Assembly: GCA_943329505.2 (NCBI GenBank)
Contig: CALQED020000068.1
Coordinates: forward strand, 1 to 6,568
DNA: 6,568 nt
Source: Polynucleobacter meluiroseus
Lineage (GTDB): Bacteria; Pseudomonadota; Gammaproteobacteria; Burkholderiales; Burkholderiaceae
Direction of reading: 5' to 3'
The position numbers and the translations under genes were made by a program. The notes beneath the pieces were generated by a model. That model saw only the letters and a list, made by a program, of their open reading frames with translations. It did not search any database and had not been told where the DNA came from. The stretch's first letter is position 1, and every line of letters begins with the position of its first letter. This document shows, piece by piece, positions 1 through 5,334 of the stretch.

Positions 1-1355
1 CCGCGACTCGCAGCCTGCTCTTCTAAGCGATGCTCTAAGTAGTGAATGCTGGTACCGCCTTCCATAAAGTTCGGGTCGAGCATGAGTTCGCGGTGTAGCG
101 GTACATTCGTGGTAATTCCATCAATCACCATCTCCGAAAGAGCGATTTGCATCCGGCGGATCGCTTGTTCGCGAGTATTGCCATAAGAAATCAACTTGCC
201 AATCATGGAATCGTAGTTTGAGGGAACAACATAGCCCCTATAGGCATGTGAATCTACGCGAATACCAGGGCCACCCGGCATATGGAAAGAGCCAATTTTG
301 CCTGGGCTTGGGGTGAACTTAAATGGGTCTTCTGCATTGAGACGGCATTCAATCGCATGACCGCGGAAAACGATGTCTTTTTGGCGATAAGCCAATTTAA
401 GGCCAGCGGCAATACGAATTTGTTCTTGAACGATATCAACGCCGGTAATCATTTCAGTGACGGGATGTTCAACTTGAACACGGGTATTCATCTCAATAAA
501 GAAGAATTCGCCATCCTCATAAAGGAACTCAAAAGTACCTGCGCCACGGTAAGCCATTTTTCGACAGGCTTCTGCGCAGCGTTCACCAACTTTAGCGATC
601 AAGCGGCGATCAATACCTGGGGCAGGTGCTTCTTCAATGACTTTTTGGTGGCGGCGCTGCATAGAGCAATCACGTTCACCTAACCAAATGGCATTGCCAT
701 GAGTATCTGCCAGCACCTGAATCTCGACATGGCGAGGTTTTTCTAAAAACTTCTCCATATAAACTTCTGGGTTGCCAAATGCGCGACCCGCCTCTTCACG
801 AGTCATATTGACTGCATTAATGAGAGCCGCTTCTGTGTGCACAACCCGCATACCGCGTCCACCACCACCACCAGCAGCCTTAATGATGACTGGATAACCC
901 ACTTTTTTAGCAGTAGCAATAATTTCTTTTGGATTATCAGGTAAGGCGCCTTCAGATCCAGGAACACAAGGAACGCCTGCTTTAATCATCGCGCGTTTAG
1001 CGGAGACCTTATCACCCATTAAGCGGATTGTTTCAGCTTTAGGGCCGATGAAGGCAAAGCCAGATTTCTCAACGCGTTCAGCAAAGTCAGCATTCTCAGA
1101 GAGAAAGCCATAGCCAGGATGGATGGCTTCCGCATCAGTCACCTCAGCTGCAGAAATAATCGCAGGCATATTGAGATAGCTGAGTGGCGAAGGCGCTGGG
1201 CCGATACACACGGCCTCATCAGCAAGCTTCACATACTTAGCTTCTTTGTCTGCAGTGGAATAGACCACTACAGTTTTAATTCCCAACTCGCGGCATGCGC
1301 GTTGGATGCGGAGAGCAATTTCTCCCCGATTGGCAATCAGAATCTTATCGAACAT
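1..1355 (-). CDS. accC: Biotin carboxylase subunit of acetyl-CoA carboxylase (3' end beyond the window)
   Basis: This subunit carboxylates the biotin on AccB using ATP and bicarbonate, in the first half-reaction of acetyl-CoA carboxylase in the cytoplasm. I translated 451 codons from the ATG ([16 protein letters not shown]) with no stop before the edge. The family is about 447-455 residues, so only a few codons should be missing. The order is an N-terminal Rossmann-like domain (about 1-103), ATP-grasp (about 104-330) and the C-terminal carboxylase domain. Key residues fall at the same numbers as in the E. coli enzyme: Lys116, Lys159, the glycine-rich loop GGGGGRG at 162-168, His209, Lys238, Glu276, Glu288, the N-T-R-V-Q-V-E-H motif with Arg292 and Glu296, and Arg338. 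The start lies 47 bases after the accB stop, and its ribosome site is weak (CAGAG), so it probably shares the accB transcript. In related Burkholderiales prmA often follows, but that would lie outside the window. Confidence 0.97.
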   Translation of the reverse strand, partial: MFDKILIANRGEIALRIQRACRELGIKTVVVYSTADKEAKYVKLADEAVCIGPAPSPLSYLNMPAIISAAEVTDAEAIHPGYGFLSENADFAERVEKSGFAFIGPKAETIRLMGDKVSAKRAMIKAGVPCVPGSEGALPDNPKEIIATAKKVGYPVIIKAAGGGGGRGMRVVHTEAALINAVNMTREEAGRAFGNPEVYMEKFLEKPRHVEIQVLADTHGNAIWLGERDCSMQRRHQKVIEEAPAPGIDRRLIAKVGERCAEACRKMAYRGAGTFEFLYEDGEFFFIEMNTRVQVEHPVTEMITGVDIVQEQIRIAAGLKLAYRQKDIVFRGHAIECRLNAEDPFKFTPSPGKIGSFHMPGGPGIRVDSHAYRGYVVPSNYDSMIGKLISYGNTREQAIRRMQIALSEMVIDGITTNVPLHRELMLDPNFMEGGTSIHYLEHRLEEQAASR

Positions 1356-1402
1356 GTCGGCTCTGAGTTAGGTAAAAAGGATGGAGAAGAACAGTCGTGA
1401 AA

Positions 1403-1867
1403 TTAAGCAATGACAAATAGGGGCTGATCAAACTCAACACCCTGGCCGTTTTCGCAAAGAATTTCTTTAATCACCCCAGCTTGTTCTGATTCGATTTCAT
1501 TGAGCAGTTTCATGGCTTCAATAATGCAAAGTGTTTGGCCAACTTTTACTGTGTCGCCTACTTTGACGAAATTTGGCGATTCTGGATTTGGGGCGCGATA
1601 GAAAGTGCCCACCATTGGTGAGCGTGCAATAAAGCCAGTTTCTGCTGCGGGCGCCTCAGTAGCTGGAGTAGCGCTGACCGGTGGAGCAGCAGGTGCAGCC
1701 TGCATTATTGGCGCGGGAACAATATGGGCATGAGCGCTCTGCCCACTCGGTGTTGGAGAGCCACCATTCACAATACGAACACGGTCTTCACCTTCATTCA
1801 CCTCTAATTCAGAAATACCTGATTCAGAAACGAGATCGATCAAGGTTTTGAGTTTTCTTAGGTCCAT
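1403..1867 (-). CDS. accB: Biotin carboxyl carrier protein of acetyl-CoA carboxylase (BCCP)
   Basis: This 154-residue protein carries biotin between the AccC active site and the carboxyltransferase. Residues 1-35 ([13 protein letters not shown]...) are the conserved N-terminal segment. Residues about 36-77 form an Ala/Pro-rich flexible linker. Residues about 78-154 are the biotinyl domain, with [13 protein letters not shown] at 83-95, including the 'thumb' typical of acetyl-CoA carboxylase BCCPs, and the biotinylation motif EAMKLLNE with acceptor Lys120. E. coli has EAMKMMN at Lys122 of 156 residues. The frame stays open upstream to 1969, but that stretch lies inside the aroQ 3' end and lacks family similarity. 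The ATG at 1867 starts the conserved N-terminus and has AGAGGA nine bases upstream. The gene is sandwiched between aroQ and accC. In E. coli AccB is reported to influence its own operon; nothing here shows that directly. Confidence 0.97.
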   Translation of the reverse strand: MDLRKLKTLIDLVSESGISELEVNEGEDRVRIVNGGSPTPSGQSAHAHIVPAPIMQAAPAAPPVSATPATEAPAAETGFIARSPMVGTFYRAPNPESPNFVKVGDTVKVGQTLCIIEAMKLLNEIESEQAGVIKEILCENGQGVEFDQPLFVIA

Positions 1868-1876
1868 ATGGGTGCG

Positions 1877-1882
1877 TCCTCT
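1877..1882 (-). promoter_or_regulatory. Ribosome binding site of accB
   Basis: Read on the minus strand this is AGAGGA, nine bases before the ATG at 1867. It decides the accB start, because the same frame stays open for 34 more codons into aroQ. The spacing is slightly long but acceptable. Confidence 0.7.
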
Positions 1883-1902
1883 TTGAAATTCTTTAAATAA
1901 GC

Positions 1903-2352
1903 TTATTTTTGTAAACGGGCTATTGCAGCTTGGAGTGCTAACTCGTAACCAATTGCGCCAAGACCACAAATGACGCCAGTAGCAATATCGGATAAATAAG
2001 AATGTTTACGAAACTCTTCACGTTGATGAATGTTTGATAAATGCACTTCGGTAAAAGGGATGGCTACGCCAGCCAAAACATCGCGCAGCGCAACACTCGT
2101 ATGGGTGAAGCCGCCTGGATTAATGATGATGAAATCGACCCCATCTTGTTTGGCTTTTTGAATGCGGTCAATTAACTCGCCCTCATGATTGCTTTGATAA
2201 GTGCTTAATTCGACTGACTGGGCTTTGGCAAGTTCGCCCAGTTTTTGGTGAATATCTTCAAGGGTTGTTTTCCCATAAACCTCGGGTTCACGGGTGCCCA
2301 AGAGATTGAGATTAGGCCCTTGTATGACGAGAATTGAAGCTTTTTTAGACAT
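1903..2352 (-). CDS. aroQ: Type II 3-dehydroquinate dehydratase
   Basis: This cytoplasmic enzyme dehydrates 3-dehydroquinate to 3-dehydroshikimate, the third step of the shikimate pathway; the type II class works as a dodecamer. The 149-residue length is normal. Visible family motifs are [16 protein letters not shown] at 12-27, with Arg21 and catalytic Tyr26; [14 protein letters not shown] at 78-91, with Asn78 and His84; and [14 protein letters not shown] at 102-115, with catalytic His104, Arg111 and Arg115. All match the active-site set known for the Mycobacterium tuberculosis enzyme at an offset of 2-3 residues. The ATG at 2352 has AGGG four bases upstream. aroQ lies 35 bases before accB, an arrangement seen widely in proteobacteria, and it is probably the first gene of an aroQ-accB-accC unit because 250 non-coding bases precede it. 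Confidence 0.97.
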   Translation of the reverse strand: MSKKASILVIQGPNLNLLGTREPEVYGKTTLEDIHQKLGELAKAQSVELSTYQSNHEGELIDRIQKAKQDGVDFIIINPGGFTHTSVALRDVLAGVAIPFTEVHLSNIHQREEFRKHSYLSDIATGVICGLGAIGYELALQAAIARLQK

Positions 2353-2425
2353 AAATCCCTATTTTTAGAGGCAGTTAGGTGTCAATTATTAAATTTAGCT
2401 CTTAGCCGCTCTTACAACTTCATGC

Positions 2426-2444
2426 TTGCCTGCTATGAAGGCAA
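2426..2444. repeat. Inverted repeat TTGCCT-N7-AGGCAA next to the aroQ promoter candidate
   Basis: Two perfect six-base arms (2426-2431 and 2439-2444) flank a seven-base spacer. The element sits immediately downstream of the candidate -10 box and covers the predicted transcription start. It could be an operator for a dimeric regulator or a leader hairpin. A second copy with the same arm sequence and spacer length lies at 2544-2562. Confidence 0.5.
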
Positions 2445-2450
2445 AGTATA
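2445..2450 (-). promoter_or_regulatory. Candidate -10 box of the aroQ-accB-accC promoter
   Basis: On the minus strand this reads TATACT, five of six matches to TATAAT. A poor -35 candidate, CTTCCA, lies 16 bases upstream. Transcription would start around 2438, giving a leader of about 85 bases before aroQ. An inverted repeat (2426-2444) abuts the box on its downstream side, where a repressor or a leader hairpin could act. The call rests on one good hexamer in AT-rich DNA. Confidence 0.35.
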
Positions 2451-2535
2451 CCTTTACAAAGCTATGGAAGTTCTGAAAATCAGGGCATTTAAAATGTCAT
2501 TACCCTTAAATTGATGGCTAAATGATGAAAATAAT

Positions 2536-2570
2536 AGGCTATGTTGCCTCATTATTAGGCAGTATAGCCT
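2536..2570. terminator. 35-base stem-loop, candidate transcription terminator
   Basis: Outer arms AGGCTAT/ATAGCCT (7 bp) and inner arms TGCCT/AGGCA (5 bp) enclose a seven-base loop, with two positions between the arm pairs. As minus-strand RNA those two positions are A-C mismatches, and the stem is followed by ATTATTTT, a passable tail for ending the tlpA-like transcript, whose stop codon is about 33 bases upstream. As plus-strand RNA the same positions become G-U pairs, giving a continuous 14-bp stem followed after five bases (UGAAU begins the tail) by a run of six T at 2575-2580. Direction is therefore uncertain. The inner part repeats the TTGCCT-N7-AGGCA element found at 2426-2444. Confidence 0.5.
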
Positions 2571-2586
2571 TGAATTTTTTATTCAA
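2570..2586. repeat. Short AT-rich hairpin downstream of the tlpA-like gene
   Basis: The arms TTGAAT (2570-2575) and ATTCAA (2581-2586) flank a loop of five T. It lies 16 bases past the tlpA-like stop codon and touches the larger stem-loop. With one G-C pair per arm it is weak alone and may simply be part of the AT-rich terminator region. Confidence 0.3.
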
Positions 2587-2602
2587 AAGTCGTTAAAAAA
2601 TC

Positions 2603-3130
2603 TCATAATGCTGAATTAATAGCCTTTCTGAGCTCTTCTTCGCTTATTTTCCCTAGTTTGGTAAAAATAGCCTTTCCCTTTGAATTGATGATAACGGTAT
2701 AAGGCAGGGCGCCTTGCGCGTTGCCCATCTGCTTGGCAAGATTGCTACCCTCTAAGCCACCAATGACAATTGGATAGGAAACAGGGGTTTTTAGAAGAAA
2801 TTCGCGTATGTTAGAGGGTGAATCAATTCCGATACCAACAATTAATACATTTTTAGTGGCATATTCTTGCGCAATTTTGTCTAAAGTAGGCATTTCTTCT
2901 ACACAAGGAGGGCACCAGGAGGCCCAAAAGTTCACAATCAGTACTTTTTGACGCCAATTTTCAGAATTTACAGATTTACCATCGGGGGTTTGCCAAGAAT
3001 TGGCAAAAAAGGCTTTGATGGAGGGGTCGCTTGCTAGGCCCGTTTGCGAAATCCACTGCGATGAAAAGACTCCGGCAAGAAGTGCCAAAACACTAATTCC
3101 GCTGATCATGATCCACTGTCTTCGGTTCAC
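2603..3130 (-). CDS. TlpA/ResA-like thioredoxin-fold thiol-disulfide oxidoreductase, membrane anchored
   Basis: The 175-residue product has a short basic start (MNRR), a hydrophobic segment at about 6-24 that should act as signal anchor, and a thioredoxin-like domain at about 45-175 facing the periplasm. The redox motif WCPPC gives Cys73 and Cys76 within the stretch VNFWASWCPPCVEEMP. The conserved cis-proline is Pro143 in ALPYTVIINSKG. This pattern is typical of TlpA, ResA and CcmG-type proteins that reduce specific disulfides, for example in cytochrome c or oxidase maturation. The partner cannot be named here, because no cytochrome maturation genes are nearby. The start is GTG at 3130, supported by a strong AAGGAG five bases upstream; the internal ATG at codon 8 would cut into the signal anchor. 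It is divergent from mpl, with 26 bases between start codons. Confidence 0.92.
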   Translation of the reverse strand: MNRRQWIMISGISVLALLAGVFSSQWISQTGLASDPSIKAFFANSWQTPDGKSVNSENWRQKVLIVNFWASWCPPCVEEMPTLDKIAQEYATKNVLIVGIGIDSPSNIREFLLKTPVSYPIVIGGLEGSNLAKQMGNAQGALPYTVIINSKGKAIFTKLGKISEEELRKAINSAL

Positions 3131-3135
3131 TGCAA

Positions 3136-3141
3136 CTCCTT
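3136..3141 (-). promoter_or_regulatory. Strong ribosome binding site of the tlpA-like gene
   Basis: On the minus strand this reads AAGGAG, five bases before the GTG at 3130. It settles the choice of a GTG start over the ATG seven codons inside. The site lies in the 26-base gap shared with divergent mpl and overlaps the 8-base direct repeat at 3140-3157. Confidence 0.8.
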
Positions 3142-3157
3142 CGCTAAAATTCGCTAA
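3140..3157 (+). promoter_or_regulatory. Direct repeat and candidate -10 box immediately before mpl
   Basis: TTCGCTAA occurs at 3140-3147 and again at 3150-3157, offset by exactly 10 bases, or one helical turn; the second copy ends on the A of the mpl start codon. Between and across them TAAAAT (3145-3150) matches the -10 consensus at five of six positions, with its expected start point at about 3157, the mpl ATG itself. The matching -35 region (around 3121-3127) is poor. No ribosome site precedes mpl. A leaderless mpl message is therefore possible, and the repeat might be an operator; both are inferences. Confidence 0.35.
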
Positions 3158-4554
3158 TGCATATACATATCTTGGGCATTTGCGGTACTTTTATGGGCGG
3201 CATTGCCGCAATCGCTCGGCAAGCCGGACATCGTGTAACAGGTTGTGACGCCAACGTGTATCCACCAATGAGCACCCAGCTTGAGGCTCAAGGCATTGAA
3301 CTCATCGAAGGATTTTCAACAGACCAATTATTGCAGTTTGAGACCATGCCTGATTTATTTGTGATTGGCAATGTGGTTTCTCGTGGCAATCCTTTAATGG
3401 AAGCCATTCTGAACCAAGGGCTTGCTTATATCTCCGGCCCACAATGGCTTGGGGAACAAGTTTTGTACGGTCGCCATGTTTTGGCGGTTGCCGGTACGCA
3501 TGGGAAGACCACCACTGCAGCCATGCTCACCTGGATCTTGGAATTTAACGGTTATAAACCTGGATATTTGATTGGTGGCGTTCCGCTCAATTTCACAGTG
3601 TCAGCCCGATTGGGTGAAAGCAAATATTTTGTGATTGAGGCCGATGAATATGACACTGCCTTCTTCGATAAGCGCAGTAAGTTCGTTCACTATAGACCAC
3701 GCACTGCTTTATTAAATAACTTGGAGTTTGATCACGCTGATATTTTTGCAGATCTTGCTGCAATTGAAACCCAGTTTCATCATTTAGTGCGCACTGTGCC
3801 AAGCGATGGTCTATTAGTTGTCAATGGTACAGAGCCAGCATTAGAGCGGGTTGTCACCCGTGGCGCTTGGGCACCGGTAGAGCGCTTTGGTCAAGACTCT
3901 AATAACGAATGGTCCTTAGTTTCCCAAGAGGGTGATGGCTTCATTGTGCTCAAGTCAGGTAAAGAAGTGGCGACCGTTCGGTGGGCACCAGATTCTGGCG
4001 TGATGGGAACACACAATCAACTGAATGCACTTGCGGCGATTGCATCTGCAAATCACATTGGCATTGCACCCAAAGATTCAGCGCGCGCCTTGGCAGAATT
4101 TAAAAACGTGAAGCGCCGTCTAGAAACGATTGGTGTTGCAAATGGCATGACGGTATACGACGATTTTGCGCATCATCCAACAGCGATTGCGACAACGCTG
4201 GATGGTTTGCGTCGTCGGGTGGGCAAGGCTCGTATTCTGGCAGTATTAGAACCTCGCTCTAATACGATGAAGTTAGGAGTGATGAAGGCGCAACTGCCAG
4301 AGAGCTTGCATCAGGCTGATAAGGTCTTTGCTTATGGCGCCAATAGCGGTAAAGAATCTTTGGGTTGGGATTTGGCTGAAGTCTTGTCTCCACTCAATAC
4401 AACGGAAGCTAGAAAAGCAGATACCTTCGATGATCTTGGTACATTAGTTAGCGCTGTAGCCAAAGAAGCAAAACCAGGAGATCACATTCTTGTGATGAGT
4501 AATGGTGGTTTTGGCGGCGTCCATCAAAAAATATTAAAAGCGATATCTGTCTAA
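3157..4554 (+). CDS. mpl: UDP-N-acetylmuramate:L-alanyl-gamma-D-glutamyl-meso-diaminopimelate ligase
   Basis: Mpl joins the tripeptide released during peptidoglycan turnover directly to UDP-MurNAc, bypassing MurC, MurD and MurE. The 465-residue length fits the family (E. coli 457). The three Mur-ligase domains are visible: an N-terminal UDP-binding domain opening MHIHILGICGTFMGG; the central ATPase domain with the P-loop GTHGKTTT at 113-120, the Mpl-type stretch EADEYDTAFFDKRSKFVHY at 161-179, and NNLEFDHADIF at 187-197; and a C-terminal domain with DDFAHHP at 335-341, LEPRSNTMK at 364-372 and MSNGGFGGVH at 447-456. The TFMGG and DTAFFDKRSKF signatures favour Mpl over MurC. The ATG at 3157 opens the conserved N-terminus but has no Shine-Dalgarno sequence. 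It is divergent from the tlpA-like gene and likely first in an mpl-fabG-RNase unit. Confidence 0.96.
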   Translation: MHIHILGICGTFMGGIAAIARQAGHRVTGCDANVYPPMSTQLEAQGIELIEGFSTDQLLQFETMPDLFVIGNVVSRGNPLMEAILNQGLAYISGPQWLGEQVLYGRHVLAVAGTHGKTTTAAMLTWILEFNGYKPGYLIGGVPLNFTVSARLGESKYFVIEADEYDTAFFDKRSKFVHYRPRTALLNNLEFDHADIFADLAAIETQFHHLVRTVPSDGLLVVNGTEPALERVVTRGAWAPVERFGQDSNNEWSLVSQEGDGFIVLKSGKEVATVRWAPDSGVMGTHNQLNALAAIASANHIGIAPKDSARALAEFKNVKRRLETIGVANGMTVYDDFAHHPTAIATTLDGLRRRVGKARILAVLEPRSNTMKLGVMKAQLPESLHQADKVFAYGANSGKESLGWDLAEVLSPLNTTEARKADTFDDLGTLVSAVAKEAKPGDHILVMSNGGFGGVHQKILKAISV

Positions 4555-4597
4555 TACGGCTTAATGCAACTCAATAAATCAATACTGAAAGCAAAAT

Positions 4598-5332
4598 ATG
4601 GGTAATCGATTAAAAGACAAAGTAGCTATTGTTACTGGGGCAGCAAAAGGGATTGGTTTTGCAACTGCCCAGCGCTTTGCACAAGAGGGTGCGAAGGTCA
4701 TTGTTGCCGATATCAATCTTGAGGCGGTGAAGGTGGCTGTAGCCCAAATCCCAAATGCTGAAGGACATGCCATGAATGTTACTGATCGCGCGAGCATACA
4801 AGCTGTTGTAGATCAAGTCATGCAAAAACACGGTCGCATTGATATCTTAGTAAATAATGCTGGCATTACTCAAGATGCTCGCTTGATTAAGATGACTGAA
4901 GCGCAATTCGATACCGTCATTGATGTCAATCTTAAAGGGGTATTTAACTGTACCCAGCTGATCGTGCCGCATATGCTCGAAGCAGGCTCTGGTGCCATTG
5001 TGAATGCCTCTAGTGTGGTGGGTTTGTATGGCAACTTTGGCCAAACCAATTATTCAGCGACAAAGTTCGGCGTGATTGGCTTTACCAAGACATGGGCGCG
5101 TGAGCTGGGACCTAAAGGCATTCGGGTCAATGCAGTGTGTCCAGGTTTTATTGCAACGGAGATGGTTAAAGCCATGCCAGAAAACATTTTGCAAGACATT
5201 GAGCGTCGCAGTTGGTTGGGTCGCTTGGGTACGCCTGAAGAAATGGCTAATGTGTATTTATTCTTAGCTAGTGATGAAGCGAGCTATGTTAATGGCGTGG
5301 CATTAGAAGCTAGCGGTGGGATTTCTCTCTAA
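4598..5332 (+). CDS. fabG: FabG-like short-chain dehydrogenase/reductase (probable 3-oxoacyl reductase)
   Basis: This is a 244-residue classical SDR enzyme, the usual length for FabG (E. coli 244). The nucleotide-binding motif TGAAKGIG is at 13-20 and NNAG at 86-89. The catalytic tetrad is Asn111, Ser139, Tyr152 and Lys156 (YSATK), followed by the PG motif at 182-183. Resemblance to 3-oxoacyl-[acyl-carrier-protein] reductases is strong along its length ([20 protein letters not shown]-type ending SGGISL). However, the second beta strand ends in Asp38 (VIVADIN), which in SDR enzymes usually favours NAD(H), whereas housekeeping FabG uses NADPH. No acpP, fabD or fabF is adjacent. It may be a second FabG-type enzyme acting on acyl-CoA or acyl-ACP substrates, so the symbol is a family label. 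The ATG at 4598 has a weak GAAAG six bases upstream, 43 bases after mpl with no terminator seen. Confidence 0.85.
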   Translation: MGNRLKDKVAIVTGAAKGIGFATAQRFAQEGAKVIVADINLEAVKVAVAQIPNAEGHAMNVTDRASIQAVVDQVMQKHGRIDILVNNAGITQDARLIKMTEAQFDTVIDVNLKGVFNCTQLIVPHMLEAGSGAIVNASSVVGLYGNFGQTNYSATKFGVIGFTKTWARELGPKGIRVNAVCPGFIATEMVKAMPENILQDIERRSWLGRLGTPEEMANVYLFLASDEASYVNGVALEASGGISL

Positions 5333-5334
5333 GT

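Larger units (their letters stand above)
2353..2602. other. 250-base intergenic region between aroQ and the tlpA-like gene
   Basis: This is the longest non-coding stretch in the window. It is AT-rich and should hold the promoter of aroQ-accB-accC and the 3' end of the tlpA-like transcript, since both genes read leftward. It contains two copies of the inverted repeat TTGCCT-N7-AGGCA (centres near 2435 and 2553), a 35-base stem-loop, a short AT-rich hairpin, and a near-consensus minus-strand -10 box. Two short plus-strand open frames (2422-2514, 30 codons, and 2522-2596, 24 codons) lack convincing ribosome sites and are not annotated as genes. Confidence 0.8.

Noticed and set aside
282..683. 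133-codon plus-strand open frame inside accC
   Set aside because: It lies opposite a fully conserved part of biotin carboxylase (ATP-grasp and C-terminal domains), so it is a shadow of that gene.
859..874. Run of CCA triplets resembling a microsatellite
   Set aside because: It encodes the conserved glycine-rich loop of AccC (residues 162-166), so protein function explains it.
1119..1400. 93-codon plus-strand open frame opposite the accC 5' end
   Set aside because: Its sequence matches no family I recognise and is antisense to the conserved AccC N-terminus.
1868..1969. N-terminal extension of accB by 34 codons
   Set aside because: The added residues come from the aroQ 3' end in another frame, do not resemble BCCP, and the ATG at 1867 has its own AGAGGA site.
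2380..2385. Perfect minus-strand TTGACA upstream of aroQ
   Set aside because: At 16-18 base spacing the -10 positions read AATAGG, ATAGGG or TAGGGA, and the transcript would begin past the ribosome site, so a functional promoter here is unlikely.
2422..2514. 30-codon plus-strand open frame (MLACYEGKVYLYK...)
   Set aside because: No ribosome site, mixed composition and no recognisable features; it overlaps the inverted repeat and probably arises by chance.
4555..4597. Possible terminator or separate promoter between mpl and the reductase gene
   Set aside because: I found no stem with a T tail, and only a four-of-six -10 match (AATACT at 4581-4586) without a -35, so the genes more likely share a transcript.
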